Shown in pieces: positions 16,688 through 26,596 of a stretch of DNA of 64,000 nt (positions are counted from its first letter, which is position 1; every line of letters begins with the position of its first letter). Source of the DNA: JAZKFT01 sp039925965. GTDB lineage: Bacteria > Bacteroidota > Bacteroidia > Chitinophagales > Chitinophagaceae. The notes under the pieces were generated by a model. The model saw only the letters and a program-made list of their open reading frames with translations, searched no databases and had not been told where the DNA came from. The stretch spans positions 1 to 64,000 of the forward strand of contig JBDSXW010000027.1 in assembly GCA_039925965.1 (NCBI GenBank), read 5' to 3'. Position numbers and translations under genes: made by a program.

Positions 16688-19600
16688 TTAGTTTGCTTTT
16701 ATAAAATTGACGCGATCTGTTTTACCTGTTGGATACTGTACCATAATGATATAGATGCCCGAAGCCAGGTTGCTTACATTCATTTTCACCACCTGGCTGC
16801 CCTGCAATAATTCAAAGTTGTTGACGACGCAGATCTTACCGGAAGCATCTATAATCTTAATCAGGTGATTCCCTTTTGGTGCCTGTAATTGTATGTTCAG
16901 ATAGTTGCTGGTTGGGTTGGGGCTTACATGAATGCCGGAGAACAGGCTGTTGGTAAAACTGATCGTTTTACTATACTGGAAATGACCGTCCAGGTCTATC
17001 ATTTTTAAGCGATAAAATAACTGGTTGCCGTTGCTGGCCCATGGATTGTAATCCGGTAGGTTATAAGTGATGGAGCCGCTCCGGTTTACAGCGATGAGGC
17101 TGCCAATCTTTTCAAACACACGTCCATTGCTGCTGCGCTCCACCTCATAACGACCCACATTAACCTCGCTGGTGGTGGTCCAGGAAAGCTGGATATCATT
17201 GCCGGCTTTATTGGCATTGAAAGATAGCAGCGTAAGCGGCAAAGCAGCACTAAAATTCAAAGTATCCCGATTGTTTTCTTCATTAAATTCAGGCGGCACG
17301 CTATGCAGTATTTCTGTAATAATAGTGCCGGTTTGGTTAACGACCCCCCAGGGCAAACAGACTTTCATGCTATCGTTGCTGCCCAATGTAAATTGGACGC
17401 TATCGATAATATGTATCGTGTTGTCGGGACCAACATAGCTAAATCTCAGCCAGGCCGTTCCTATATCGCCGCCGTAATTGCGCAGGAAATTGCAGATGTT
17501 GATCGTATCGCCCACTCCAAATACCACAGGGCTCAGGGTGATGGCTTCGTGCACCGAATGGGCAAAATCGGGGGCGGCACCCACAATGATAGACCTGGTG
17601 GCTTCGTTGTTGCTTTCATTACTTTCACTGATGATCCCGCCTACATCCGCTTTTACTTTAATGATCTTGGGACCTACAATATTATTGGAATAAGACACCG
17701 TGGCCATCACCGTTGTATCCATGCCGGGGTAAATACTATCGATGCCAATGTCATCACCCAGTGGCACATCATTTACCCAGAACCGGACTTTAGTTGGCCT
17801 GCTTGGGCCGGTACCAATGTTGAGAATGGAGGACACAATAGTGATCTGCTGGCCCGGGTTGGGATTCAGATTGCTTGGAGCGATATGCTGCGACAGGATT
17901 TCCAAATCAGGAAACACCGGTTTGGTATCCACATGGATGAGGCCAATATTGTCGGATTCGTTTATTTCACAGATCTCTTTCGTGTAGTCGGCAAAGGCAC
18001 TGATGACAAACCTGCCCACCGTATCGAAGGTGTAGAAGAAACCGCTCTCTACTTTTTTACCGGCTTTCAAAATGGGTATCACGTCGGTACCTATTACATT
18101 GCCCAGTAAAGTAAAGCGCACTTTGATATTGCTGGCATCCCTTGTGCCGAGATTGCGAACGGTAGTGGCAAAATAGGTTTGTATCCCCTTCGGGGCTTCA
18201 TAAGCAAAGCATACAGACAATGGGTCGTCCAGGCTAAAGAAACCTGCGCCCACAGTTTCTTCATCTTCCGCCGTGCAGCTGCGTCCCGCGTTGATATTAA
18301 TACCAAATATTGTGGTGTCCGTATTATTTAATTCATTGGACTCAATTACTTCATTGTTATCATCTGCGTAGGCTATAATTTGTATTGGGCAAGGGTTTGT
18401 GGGTATTTGGTAGGGCGCACTCACAATTTCAATCACCTCGTTTGCCAACATGGATGGTATAGAAATTTTGGTGCCCACCAATGCCCCGTTAGCCCTGAAG
18501 GCTACCCTGAACGGAGCCGTAATATTCGTACCTGAATTTTCAAATTTAGCAGAGAAGTTGATCAGCGATCCGGCCGTTACTGTCGAGCTCGAGAATTTAA
18601 TGCCCCTGACTTTAATATCCGGGAATGGTACGCAGAATATTGCTGTAAGCACGTTGTTATTTTCATTCAATTCTGCCAATACGTTATCAACATCGGTAAT
18701 GATTGTGAGATAATGGCAACCCACAGGCCAGTTTGGATTGCTGTAGCTAAAGGTCTTAGTGTCGCTGCCATAATAGTTTCCGATAGTATCCACAATAAAA
18801 GAATCGATCAGCACTTTCTCTACGTAGCCAGGCAACGAATCATATAAATACAACTTATGTCTCCCGCCCGGCACTGCACCACATTCAATTAGGTTTCTCT
18901 CAGTAAAGCTAAACGACCGCACTCCTGTTACATTAACACCTTCAAGCGACAGATCGAATCTGGGTGATGGTATATCCATGGTGTTCACTTGTGAATATTC
19001 CCTGCGTTCGCCTGTACCAGTATAGTAGCTATGGGTAAATGCTAATGATTGTGGTCCCACAGGCAGACCGGCGAAATGGCTGTTGAAAGATACAGATCCG
19101 CACCGGGTAATAGAATCCAGCGCATACGTGTAAGCAAGTGCGCCATTTTGGAATACTGTGATCGTATCGTTGAAAATTGTGGGAGCACAAAGTCTGTTGC
19201 CGAAGTAATCCTCACTGAAATTCAAAATGCCAATGCTATAATTAAAGGCTTCGTTGGGCAACACGCAACCGAGTGAAGCGTCGTGCCGGATGAAACCATC
19301 TGGATTACAGTTTACACAAGGCCTGTTAACACTTCCGGCGACAGCAGGACTGGTTAGTGTGAAATCGGTTACTTCTACTGTATAGTTGTACGTGACACCG
19401 CATTGGTAGCCCGAACAATCCTGTGGATTGACATCCTGGGCACATGGATTATCATAGAAATACCAATTACCATTGTTATCTGTATGCGTGGTGATCTCTC
19501 TTACACCACCTTCGTAGTTTAACACGCTGATGATCACGGTAGCGCCTTCAACCGGCGGTGTGCCCTCGAGATTTAGCCCGCGGTATTTTGCATTGCCGCT

Positions 19601-22600
19601 ATAAATCACCTTACCCTTATTGCAGCCGTCTGGTGTGGCGCTGGCGGTTACATCTATCGTTCCCGGCACCGTAAACAAGCCCACAATCACCGGTCTGCTG
19701 GCGTAGTTATTCAGCAGGTTGAATTCGGGCTGCTTACGAATACTGTCGATCCAGACTTTAATCGGGTAGAAGCCATCGGGTGAAAAATTAAGCGTATGTG
19801 TTAACGTGGTTTGCGAATTGGCATCAATCAATGGAATGGTATCACTTAATAAATAGATACTGTCTTTATAGTAAAAACGAATGTTTACATCCTGGGCTGA
19901 ATACGGAGAGTTGTTGTGGATGGTAGCACTCACAGTAAAGTCCTGACCTACGTTTGGATGGTTATTGCTGAAGGTGATATCATCAGCAAAAATGTGCAGG
20001 TCTAATGCCTGGCTGGTAACCAGCGGGCCACGCTTGTACATATTAGGTAATGCATCGTTGCCATTGGCATCGGTGGCAAAGAACTGGTAGCCATAATTAT
20101 TGCTGATGGGCAGGCTGGTAACAAAAGTATAGACCACGCCGGCAGCCCAGTTAGTGCCTGCCGTTACCTTGGTCATGCTATTAATACTCTCACCCGCATC
20201 AACGAAATCACCGTCTGCATTTTTATCAATACCTGCTTTAGGATAACCTGCCAATGGTGCTAATCCGCCAGGATGCTTGTAAATAACATTATAAGTGTAC
20301 ACCCCGGGTGGACCTACATTGGGCGATACGCCACTGGTATCGTTATACGGTGCCGGCGATGTATAAAGTAACTGAGGTAAGGCGCCCGGTATAAAGCCCT
20401 TGCCGGTTACAATTGGTTTGATGATGGCCAGGCCGGCAGTAGAAGTACGAACCGTGATGGTGCCATCGTAGGTAGTAATAGCAATCGGGTTAAACCGAAT
20501 GGTTAAGATCACGGTACCGCCAACAGGCAGATCGGTGAGGCCATTTACCGTTCCTACAAACCGGGTATTGGACGAACTGACCGAGCTTATTTTGATAGAT
20601 ACATTACCGGTATTCTTTAAAACAAAATCCTTGTTTACAAAAGTGTTGATCGGCACTTTGTCGTAATCGTAACTAGCCGGTGTAACACTCCAGACCGGCG
20701 CGGCTACTACGCCGCGCCCTTTGAGGGTAATATTGAAGTTACCGACGCTGGTAGCCAGCGTAAACACATTATTATAAAACAGGGTAGCCGTTGGTTTAAA
20801 CCTGATCTGCATGGTGACAGAAGTTCCCGGGGGCAGCGTTTGTGGAGTGGTAAATGTGGTGGTGAAAGGCGCCAGCAGATTGGTAATACCGCTGATATTT
20901 TCGGTGAATGTTCCATTATTTACAATAGTGATGAGAGCAGATTTAGCAGAGTCCTGCACTACTCCCTCAAAGTCGATGATAGATGGCGTAATACTTAAAG
21001 CGCTGAAGTTTACAGTTACAATTACATTATCGGTAGCCGTACAACCGGCAGCATTTTTAGCGGTAACTGTATAGGTAGTCGTATTTACCGGCGATACATC
21101 AATACTCGCCGTATTGCCGCCATTGCTCCACAAATAACTGCTGCCGCCTGTTGCAGTAAGCGTTAAGCTGCTGCCACGAAGGATGCTGGTATCGATGCCC
21201 GCATTGGCCGCAGGGTTGGCATTCACGGTTACGTTTACACTAAAGTTACCAGTCGTGCATCCGTTTATATCGGTGATAGCCACCTGGTAGTTTGTCGTTA
21301 TTGTTGGGCTAACAGTATAGACTGCTGTAGCCGGGCCGCCTGTCCAGTTATAGATGCTGCCGCCATAAGCTCTGAGTGTTGCCGTGCCACCGTTGCAAAT
21401 AGACGTATCCTGAGAAACACCCATATTTGGAGGCGCAAAGCGGGTTACTCCCACCACGATGGTATCATTGCTTAACCGGCTATCAGTAGCCAGGGCGGTA
21501 TAAGCTTTAATGGCATATGTTGTATTGGTAGCTGTGAAGTTGGCCGGAGAACCGAAAGTATAATCCAGCGTTTGGCCTGCGGCAATGGTGGCGTTGATCG
21601 GCTCGGTAATGGCGATACCATCATTTACCTGATAAGATACATTAAAGCCCGAAGCTGTTGTAGTCCCCAGGTTTTTAATACGTACGGTGATATTAGAACT
21701 GGCGCCCAGGCTGCAACCGCTTACCGGACTAAGCAACGATACCATCTGGAGATCGTTTGCCAGCGGTGGTGTAACTGTAAATGGCGTAGAGACTGCTGCA
21801 GCCGGATCATAATTATTGTTGCCCGATTGGTTGGCAAAAACTGTGACGCTACCTCCTGCACCCAGCAGGGTGATCGTGTTCCCTGCGATATCCGCCACGC
21901 CTGTTGCCGGTACCGTTACCAGCGAAAGCACTACAGGTAAGCCGGAAGTGGCGCTGGCAGCAACCGTAAACGGAACGCTATTATAACTCTTGTCAGGTAT
22001 AGCGCTAATACTAATGGTTTGACTGGCCTTGCCAATGATCAATGTTGCGGTGGTGGAACCTTGGTAGTTGGGTGAGGTGATGGTTGCCACAAGGCTGTAG
22101 CTACCAGAATTTACCGGCAGCGTGCTGCTACCATTGTAGGTGATGGTATTGTTTAAACCCAGTGGGTTGGTCGTGGCAATGGCGGCCTTTGCAAATCCGT
22201 CATAGGTCTGTGTGAGGTTTGTTAACATAATAGCAGCAGCCGTTTTACTCACCACAACAGACAACTCTGCGGTCGCTGGGTTGTATTGGGTATTACCAGC
22301 CTGCGAAGCCCGCAACACGATCGTGCCTGCGCCTGTAATCGTAACCGTATTGCCTGCAATAGTAGCAGGACCGCTTAAGAGGCTATATACAACGGTCAGG
22401 CCTGATGTTGCCAATGCATTTACTGTAAATGGAGGATCACCAAAAACCTTTGGCGTAACTGCATCAAACGCAATTGTTTGATCCAGTTTCGCAAAAGAAA
22501 CAGTTACTGGTATTGACTGGCTGCTGGTGCCACAGGTATTGATATAGGCCACTGTGTACGAGCCGCTGTCAGTATTAGGTACCGTGTAAGTTTGACCTGT

Positions 22601-24937
22601 TTGGCCGGCGATTACAACCCCATCTTTAAACCAGGAGTAGCCCGATGCAAATTCTAAGAAAGAAACCGGCCTGGATGCCGTTAAGGTCCTGGTGTTTAAG
22701 GTTACGGTGGGGATAGCAGTTGGCGCCGTTTCAAACACCCGAACGTCTAGCGTATGGCTAGTACCAACGCCACAACTGTTGGTGGCAAAAACACTGATGG
22801 TGTGCAACCCTGCCGTGGTCCAGCTCATCGTAGCGCTGGCACCATTGGGTGTAAGTGAGCCACCACCGGTAACTGCCCAGCTGTAGGTGGCCCCGGCTTC
22901 TGTGGCACTGGCGTTATAAACCTGACTGCCAATGCATGTGGTAGCTTCGCCTGTAATACTATAGGCCAGTTCTGGTGCCCGTCCAATGTTGATGACAGTT
23001 ATAGAAATGTTGCTGGTATCTTTTGGCTCTGAGGCAATAACACGGATCCGGTAGTTGCTGCCAACAGGGGTATTTGCGGGGATAGTAGCAGCAATGGAGC
23101 CGGTAGTATCCGTAGCCAATATGCCAATATTCACAGGACTGGCAAAGCTTCCGGCAGCATTGCTTAATTGTGCGGTAAATGTATTCACCAGGCCAAAATC
23201 AATATTGGTGGTGTAAGGCACATTCAGCGTTCCACCGGCGCACATGCTGGCAGGCACGTTGCCTATAAATACTTTGGGAACTGTTACAAACGGAATGAAG
23301 AATGTATCTTTTGCATACAATCCCCATTTGCCAGCATTGTCTTTTACACGCAGGGCAAATTCGTGGTGGCCTTGCGGCAAATTAAAATCCAGCGGTAAGG
23401 AGAAGGTTTCGTTGATGGTTGCGCCAGGGGTGGGTACAACGATTGCTATACCATTTCCAGGCCCAGGATCCTGGTCTAAGAAATATTCCGCAGCCACAAT
23501 ATTGGCCACATCGCCGGTGGCGGTAGCAACGAAGAATCCACGGCTTTCCATCAGGCCCCATTTACCTGTGGCATCTTTTGTGCGGATGGCCAGGAAATGA
23601 AATCCGGCCGACAGACTGGTAGGTAATGGTGCAGTAAAATTAACGACTGCGCCTGCTGAAACGGTTATGGGAAACCCGCTGCCGGCACCGGGATCAGTAT
23701 CAAAAAAGTATTCGGCGGCAATGATGTCGGCGGCATCTGCTGAAGCCACATCGCTTACAAAAAATCCACGGCTTTCCAATAAGCCCCATTTGCCATCAGC
23801 GTCTTTTGTACGCAGGGCCAGGAAGTGAAATCCAGGCAATAAGCTGGTAGGAACTGTGGGGCTGAAGTTTACCACTGCGCCTGACTGTACCGGAATAACA
23901 AGCCCGCTTCCGGCGCCTGGGTCGGTATCAAAGAAGTACTCTGCGCCAACGATGTTGGCTGCATCCGCAGCGGCTGCATCGTTTACAAAAAAGCCACGGC
24001 TTTCCAATAAACTCCATTTCCCATCTGCATCTTTTGTGCGGATGGCAATAAAGTGAAAGCCGGGGGATAAACTGGTGGGAAGGGTCGGGCTAAAATTTAC
24101 TACCGCGCCGCTGGTTAGCGTTATGGCTAACCCATTGCCGGATCCGGGATCGGTATCAAAAAAGTATTCCGCAGCCACGATATCGGCCGCATCGCTGGCA
24201 GTTGCATTGTTTACAAAAAAGCCGCGGCTTTCAAACAAGCCCCATTTGCCATCAGCATCTTTGGTACGTATGGCAAGAAAATGAAATCCATTTATCAATG
24301 AAGTTGGGATAACCGCTGTAAAATTCACCACCTCTCCTGTAGTTACGGGAATGGCAATGCCACTGCCAGCACCTGGGTCGGTGTCTATAAAATATTCCGC
24401 AGCAGCAATATTGGGCGCATCACCACCGGTAGTCACCACACTTGTGCCTTCACCCATCATGTACTCGGTATTTTGCCCGGTCACTATCAGCGTATTGGTC
24501 GCAATGTTAAGCATAGCGACAGCATTGCTCCAGGTGGCCCCCGCTCCATTGCTTCTCTTTAATAAACCGAGTTGCGTTTCATGGGCCGCAGGTACGAATG
24601 CATTGCCGGTATAGTTATGGGTAGCGGTGTAGGCAGGTGCGTTCAGGTTGGCATTAAACACGCCGCCACCGCGGCTCGTGCCAGCGTTGTACAGTGCTGT
24701 CTTTAGTAATGTGTTAGAACCGTTGTAAAATGAAACGACCAGGATCCCGGAACCACCATCGCCCCCCCTCCTGCTGCTTACGGTGTAGCCTGCTGCGCCA
24801 CCAGCCCCACCGCCATTCATATTATTGATATTGCTGTTGGAACAGCCACCATTGGAGCCACCAGCAGTTACAGGTATTTGCCCCCGCAACATTAGGAGCA
24901 GCAGCAAAGCATATATGAGGAGTAAAAGCTTTTTCAT
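16688..24937 (-). CDS. Giant multidomain surface protein with T9SS sorting domain
   Basis: At 2749 residues this is the largest gene here. After a signal peptide (1-19) and a glycine-rich region (about 25-100) come five near-identical 76-residue repeats (about 175-545) with the core YFFDTDPGAGSG and FHFLAIRTKDADGKWG. Then follow PKD/Ig-like domains, MBG-type repeats (LTQTYDGFAKAA), ASPM-like domains (FEGVVQDS, IRFKPTATLFYNN), several CARDB domains (about 1450-2540, for example NPNPGQQITIVSSILNIGTG), and a C-terminal T9SS type A sorting domain (about 2660-2749: VSPNPTSNYLNIQL, SGIYIIMVQYPTGKTDRV). The sorting tail predicts export through type IX secretion and attachment to the cell surface or release. 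The domain mix suggests an adhesin or matrix component, not an enzyme. Only 58 bases separate it from the second giant gene downstream, so the two are probably co-transcribed. Confidence 0.88.
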   Translation of the reverse strand: MKKLLLLIYALLLLLMLRGQIPVTAGGSNGGCSNSNINNMNGGGAGGAAGYTVSSRRGGDGGSGILVVSFYNGSNTLLKTALYNAGTSRGGGVFNANLNAPAYTATHNYTGNAFVPAAHETQLGLLKRSNGAGATWSNAVAMLNIATNTLIVTGQNTEYMMGEGTSVVTTGGDAPNIAAAEYFIDTDPGAGSGIAIPVTTGEVVNFTAVIPTSLINGFHFLAIRTKDADGKWGLFESRGFFVNNATASDAADIVAAEYFFDTDPGSGNGLAITLTSGAVVNFSPTLPTSLSPGFHFIAIRTKDADGKWSLLESRGFFVNDAAAADAANIVGAEYFFDTDPGAGSGLVIPVQSGAVVNFSPTVPTSLLPGFHFLALRTKDADGKWGLLESRGFFVSDVASADAADIIAAEYFFDTDPGAGSGFPITVSAGAVVNFTAPLPTSLSAGFHFLAIRTKDATGKWGLMESRGFFVATATGDVANIVAAEYFLDQDPGPGNGIAIVVPTPGATINETFSLPLDFNLPQGHHEFALRVKDNAGKWGLYAKDTFFIPFVTVPKVFIGNVPASMCAGGTLNVPYTTNIDFGLVNTFTAQLSNAAGSFASPVNIGILATDTTGSIAATIPANTPVGSNYRIRVIASEPKDTSNISITVINIGRAPELAYSITGEATTCIGSQVYNASATEAGATYSWAVTGGGSLTPNGASATMSWTTAGLHTISVFATNSCGVGTSHTLDVRVFETAPTAIPTVTLNTRTLTASRPVSFLEFASGYSWFKDGVVIAGQTGQTYTVPNTDSGSYTVAYINTCGTSSQSIPVTVSFAKLDQTIAFDAVTPKVFGDPPFTVNALATSGLTVVYSLLSGPATIAGNTVTITGAGTIVLRASQAGNTQYNPATAELSVVVSKTAAAIMLTNLTQTYDGFAKAAIATTNPLGLNNTITYNGSSTLPVNSGSYSLVATITSPNYQGSTTATLIIGKASQTISISAIPDKSYNSVPFTVAASATSGLPVVLSLVTVPATGVADIAGNTITLLGAGGSVTVFANQSGNNNYDPAAAVSTPFTVTPPLANDLQMVSLLSPVSGCSLGASSNITVRIKNLGTTTASGFNVSYQVNDGIAITEPINATIAAGQTLDYTFGSPANFTATNTTYAIKAYTALATDSRLSNDTIVVGVTRFAPPNMGVSQDTSICNGGTATLRAYGGSIYNWTGGPATAVYTVSPTITTNYQVAITDINGCTTGNFSVNVTVNANPAANAGIDTSILRGSSLTLTATGGSSYLWSNGGNTASIDVSPVNTTTYTVTAKNAAGCTATDNVIVTVNFSALSITPSIIDFEGVVQDSAKSALITIVNNGTFTENISGITNLLAPFTTTFTTPQTLPPGTSVTMQIRFKPTATLFYNNVFTLATSVGNFNITLKGRGVVAAPVWSVTPASYDYDKVPINTFVNKDFVLKNTGNVSIKISSVSSSNTRFVGTVNGLTDLPVGGTVILTIRFNPIAITTYDGTITVRTSTAGLAIIKPIVTGKGFIPGALPQLLYTSPAPYNDTSGVSPNVGPPGVYTYNVIYKHPGGLAPLAGYPKAGIDKNADGDFVDAGESINSMTKVTAGTNWAAGVVYTFVTSLPISNNYGYQFFATDANGNDALPNMYKRGPLVTSQALDLHIFADDITFSNNHPNVGQDFTVSATIHNNSPYSAQDVNIRFYYKDSIYLLSDTIPLIDANSQTTLTHTLNFSPDGFYPIKVWIDSIRKQPEFNLLNNYASRPVIVGLFTVPGTIDVTASATPDGCNKGKVIYSGNAKYRGLNLEGTPPVEGATVIISVLNYEGGVREITTHTDNNGNWYFYDNPCAQDVNPQDCSGYQCGVTYNYTVEVTDFTLTSPAVAGSVNRPCVNCNPDGFIRHDASLGCVLPNEAFNYSIGILNFSEDYFGNRLCAPTIFNDTITVFQNGALAYTYALDSITRCGSVSFNSHFAGLPVGPQSLAFTHSYYTGTGERREYSQVNTMDIPSPRFDLSLEGVNVTGVRSFSFTERNLIECGAVPGGRHKLYLYDSLPGYVEKVLIDSFIVDTIGNYYGSDTKTFSYSNPNWPVGCHYLTIITDVDNVLAELNENNNVLTAIFCVPFPDIKVRGIKFSSSTVTAGSLINFSAKFENSGTNITAPFRVAFRANGALVGTKISIPSMLANEVIEIVSAPYQIPTNPCPIQIIAYADDNNEVIESNELNNTDTTIFGININAGRSCTAEDEETVGAGFFSLDDPLSVCFAYEAPKGIQTYFATTVRNLGTRDASNIKVRFTLLGNVIGTDVIPILKAGKKVESGFFYTFDTVGRFVISAFADYTKEICEINESDNIGLIHVDTKPVFPDLEILSQHIAPSNLNPNPGQQITIVSSILNIGTGPSRPTKVRFWVNDVPLGDDIGIDSIYPGMDTTVMATVSYSNNIVGPKIIKVKADVGGIISESNESNNEATRSIIVGAAPDFAHSVHEAITLSPVVFGVGDTINICNFLRNYGGDIGTAWLRFSYVGPDNTIHIIDSVQFTLGSNDSMKVCLPWGVVNQTGTIITEILHSVPPEFNEENNRDTLNFSAALPLTLLSFNANKAGNDIQLSWTTTSEVNVGRYEVERSSNGRVFEKIGSLIAVNRSGSITYNLPDYNPWASNGNQLFYRLKMIDLDGHFQYSKTISFTNSLFSGIHVSPNPTSNYLNIQLQAPKGNHLIKIIDASGKICVVNNFELLQGSQVVKMNVSNLASGIYIIMVQYPTGKTDRVNFIKAN
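23300..24425 (-). repeat. Five-fold 228-bp coding repeat in the giant gene
   Basis: Five direct repeats with a spacing near 228 bases encode the 76-residue YFFDTDPG modules; recognisable marks in the DNA occur near 24379, 24152, 23925, 23696 and 23473. The last unit is the most divergent (YFLDQDPGPGNG). The first four are similar enough to recombine and could vary in number between strains. Confidence 0.8.
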
Positions 24938-25003
24938 GGCTATTTTTTAGAGCTGCCGCCATTACATTTTAACCAGTTTGGCCGGTAGCTAAAAATTGGT
25001 TAG

Positions 25004-25032
25004 AAAAAAGAAGGCCGTGCATGGGCCTTCTT
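25004..25032 (-). terminator. Terminator between beta-helix gene and giant gene
   Basis: On the minus strand AAGAAGGCC and GGCCTTCTT form a perfect nine-base stem around a seven-base loop and are followed by T residues. It lies 133 bases after the stop of the beta-helix gene and 67 bases before the giant gene's ATG, so it separates the two transcripts or acts as an attenuator for the giant gene. Confidence 0.85.
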
Positions 25033-25164
25033 AGGAATCAGGGCCAGGTGAATTATGTTTCGGACAAAAGATAGGCAGCACAACCTGCCCGCGCATCAGG
25101 AAAAGGGTACATCCATTAAAATGACATCCCTTAAACGGTTTCCTGTTACGGGCAACTATCTTTA

Positions 25165-26250
25165 TTAATTACTTTTTCTTGCGTTGACCACTACCTGCAA
25201 TGTCCCGCCACTGCTGATGGTCGGGTTGGTGATATTCATGTTGAAAATCCTCGGCAACCGGCTATTCCGGCTATTAACCCAGTTAAGGCTGCCAACAGCA
25301 TCGTACAGCAGACCAATATCTTTTCCATCTGTTCCAGTGTTGTTGGCCGGGCCAGCTAGTATTGAGTAATCTGCAGTGGCGTCGTTGGTACCAGCATTTA
25401 CTCCAGCCTGGGCCACCATTTGCGGGTCCTGGTTTTCAATATTGCCGCCACCATCCACATTAGAGGCGGTAGCCCATGGATTATTTACGCCGGCATTAAA
25501 AGTGATATTGTTATTAAAAGTGCTGGATGAAACCCTACCATTGAAATTACGGCGTACAAAAATGTTGTTGGTAAAAGTCATGAAGCGATTTGAATTGCCA
25601 TCTGTAATATTTCTGGTGCTACTTCCGGGGCCAAACCACAGGTTATGGTTGAATAATACATTTACGCAGTTAAACCATCCCCCGGCCAGGTTACCATCCC
25701 GGCAGCAGCCCGATTCGTAGAAATAATTATTTTGAAAAATGAAGTTTTGGTAGGTGCTGCTGGCAGTGGCATCTGCACCGCCATTATCGAACAAATTGCC
25801 TTCAAATAAATAGCCGGTATAAGTAGTGCCGCCCTGATTCATGCTGATACTCGTGCCGGCAAAGTTGTTGCGGATGATTCTCATATTATCGGGATGTGCG
25901 CTGTTAATAGCCAGACCGCCGACGAAGGTGAGTCCTTGAATTTCTGAATTGCTACTGGTGGCGCCGGTAATGTTTGAACCCAGGACCAATGCAGTAAAAG
26001 CTAAACTTTTATCAGGGCTCCAACCCGGGCCAATGATGGTGAGCTGTTTATTGGAAATGGTAAAGCCTGCATATTGGCTGGGACTGCCGTGTACCAAAAT
26101 CGTATCACCACTTACGGCGCTGGCATTTACTGCCGACTGGATAGTGTTAAACTGGGCCAGGGTAGCCGGGCTATTGCTTACGGTGCGCACGGTAGCGTTT
26201 AGGGCTAGCACTACTGCAAGGGAGCAGATAAAGCTGGTTGTTTTTTTCAT
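25165..26250 (-). CDS. Secreted right-handed parallel beta-helix protein
   Basis: A 361-residue exported protein. ATG 26250 is chosen because MKKTTSFICSLAVVLALNATV is a normal signal peptide; the frame is open further to 26391 but that extension is hydrophobic and lies in the leader. After TLAQFNTIQSAVNASAVSGDTILVHGSP the protein shows short strands with many N and G residues (FEGNLFDNGG, FIFQNNYFYESG, VLFNHNLWFGPG, FMTFTNNIFVRRN), the pattern of pectate-lyase-like beta-helices. Such folds bind or cleave polysaccharides; no catalytic residues can be named. No T9SS tail is seen: the protein ends with a short beta domain. Its own terminator lies at 25004-25032. Confidence 0.78.
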   Translation of the reverse strand: MKKTTSFICSLAVVLALNATVRTVSNSPATLAQFNTIQSAVNASAVSGDTILVHGSPSQYAGFTISNKQLTIIGPGWSPDKSLAFTALVLGSNITGATSSNSEIQGLTFVGGLAINSAHPDNMRIIRNNFAGTSISMNQGGTTYTGYLFEGNLFDNGGADATASSTYQNFIFQNNYFYESGCCRDGNLAGGWFNCVNVLFNHNLWFGPGSSTRNITDGNSNRFMTFTNNIFVRRNFNGRVSSSTFNNNITFNAGVNNPWATASNVDGGGNIENQDPQMVAQAGVNAGTNDATADYSILAGPANNTGTDGKDIGLLYDAVGSLNWVNSRNSRLPRIFNMNITNPTISSGGTLQVVVNARKSN

Positions 26251-26506
26251 GGTATCACAATTTAAAATTTGGAACAGTGAAATTAAATTGTTGAAAAAAG
26301 TGATGCAATAGCTAATACTAGTTATAGTCGCCCAGGTCTTAATGGCGGCAATAAGAGAAGTTCGCAACACAAATATTTCTATAAACAGCAATTGAGAGCC
26401 CTGGTATTTACGGGCGTTATTTTGGTGATGAATGAATTGAGAAAGGTTGGCCCGCTACCGGTTGCAGGGTACAGGTGGACGGAACAATACCCGGCGGCAA
26501 ACGAAC

Positions 26507-26556
26507 TGTCATTGGGTCAATAGGTCAATGACTTATTGATCCAGCGACCTATTGAC
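26507..26556. repeat. GGTCAATG-type octamer repeat with inverted arms, copy B
   Basis: TGTCATTG, GGTCAATA, GGTCAATG, ACTTATTG, ATCCAGCG and ACCTATTG follow each other at a period of eight. GTCAATAGGTC (26516-26526) and GACCTATTGAC (26546-26556) are perfect reverse complements with a 19-base loop. It lies 40-90 bases after the response regulator stop. Confidence 0.6.
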
Positions 26557-26596
26557 GCTTTTGCGATTTGCTTTTACTTACTTCCCACTTGCTTCT

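Noticed and set aside
17303..18109. 268-codon open frame antisense to the giant gene
   Set aside because: Lies wholly inside a clearly coding gene on the other strand; the sequence has no recognisable fold and is a codon-bias shadow.
23300..24425. Regular repeats considered as a CRISPR array
   Set aside because: Period is 228 bases, wholly coding, in frame, and without spacers.
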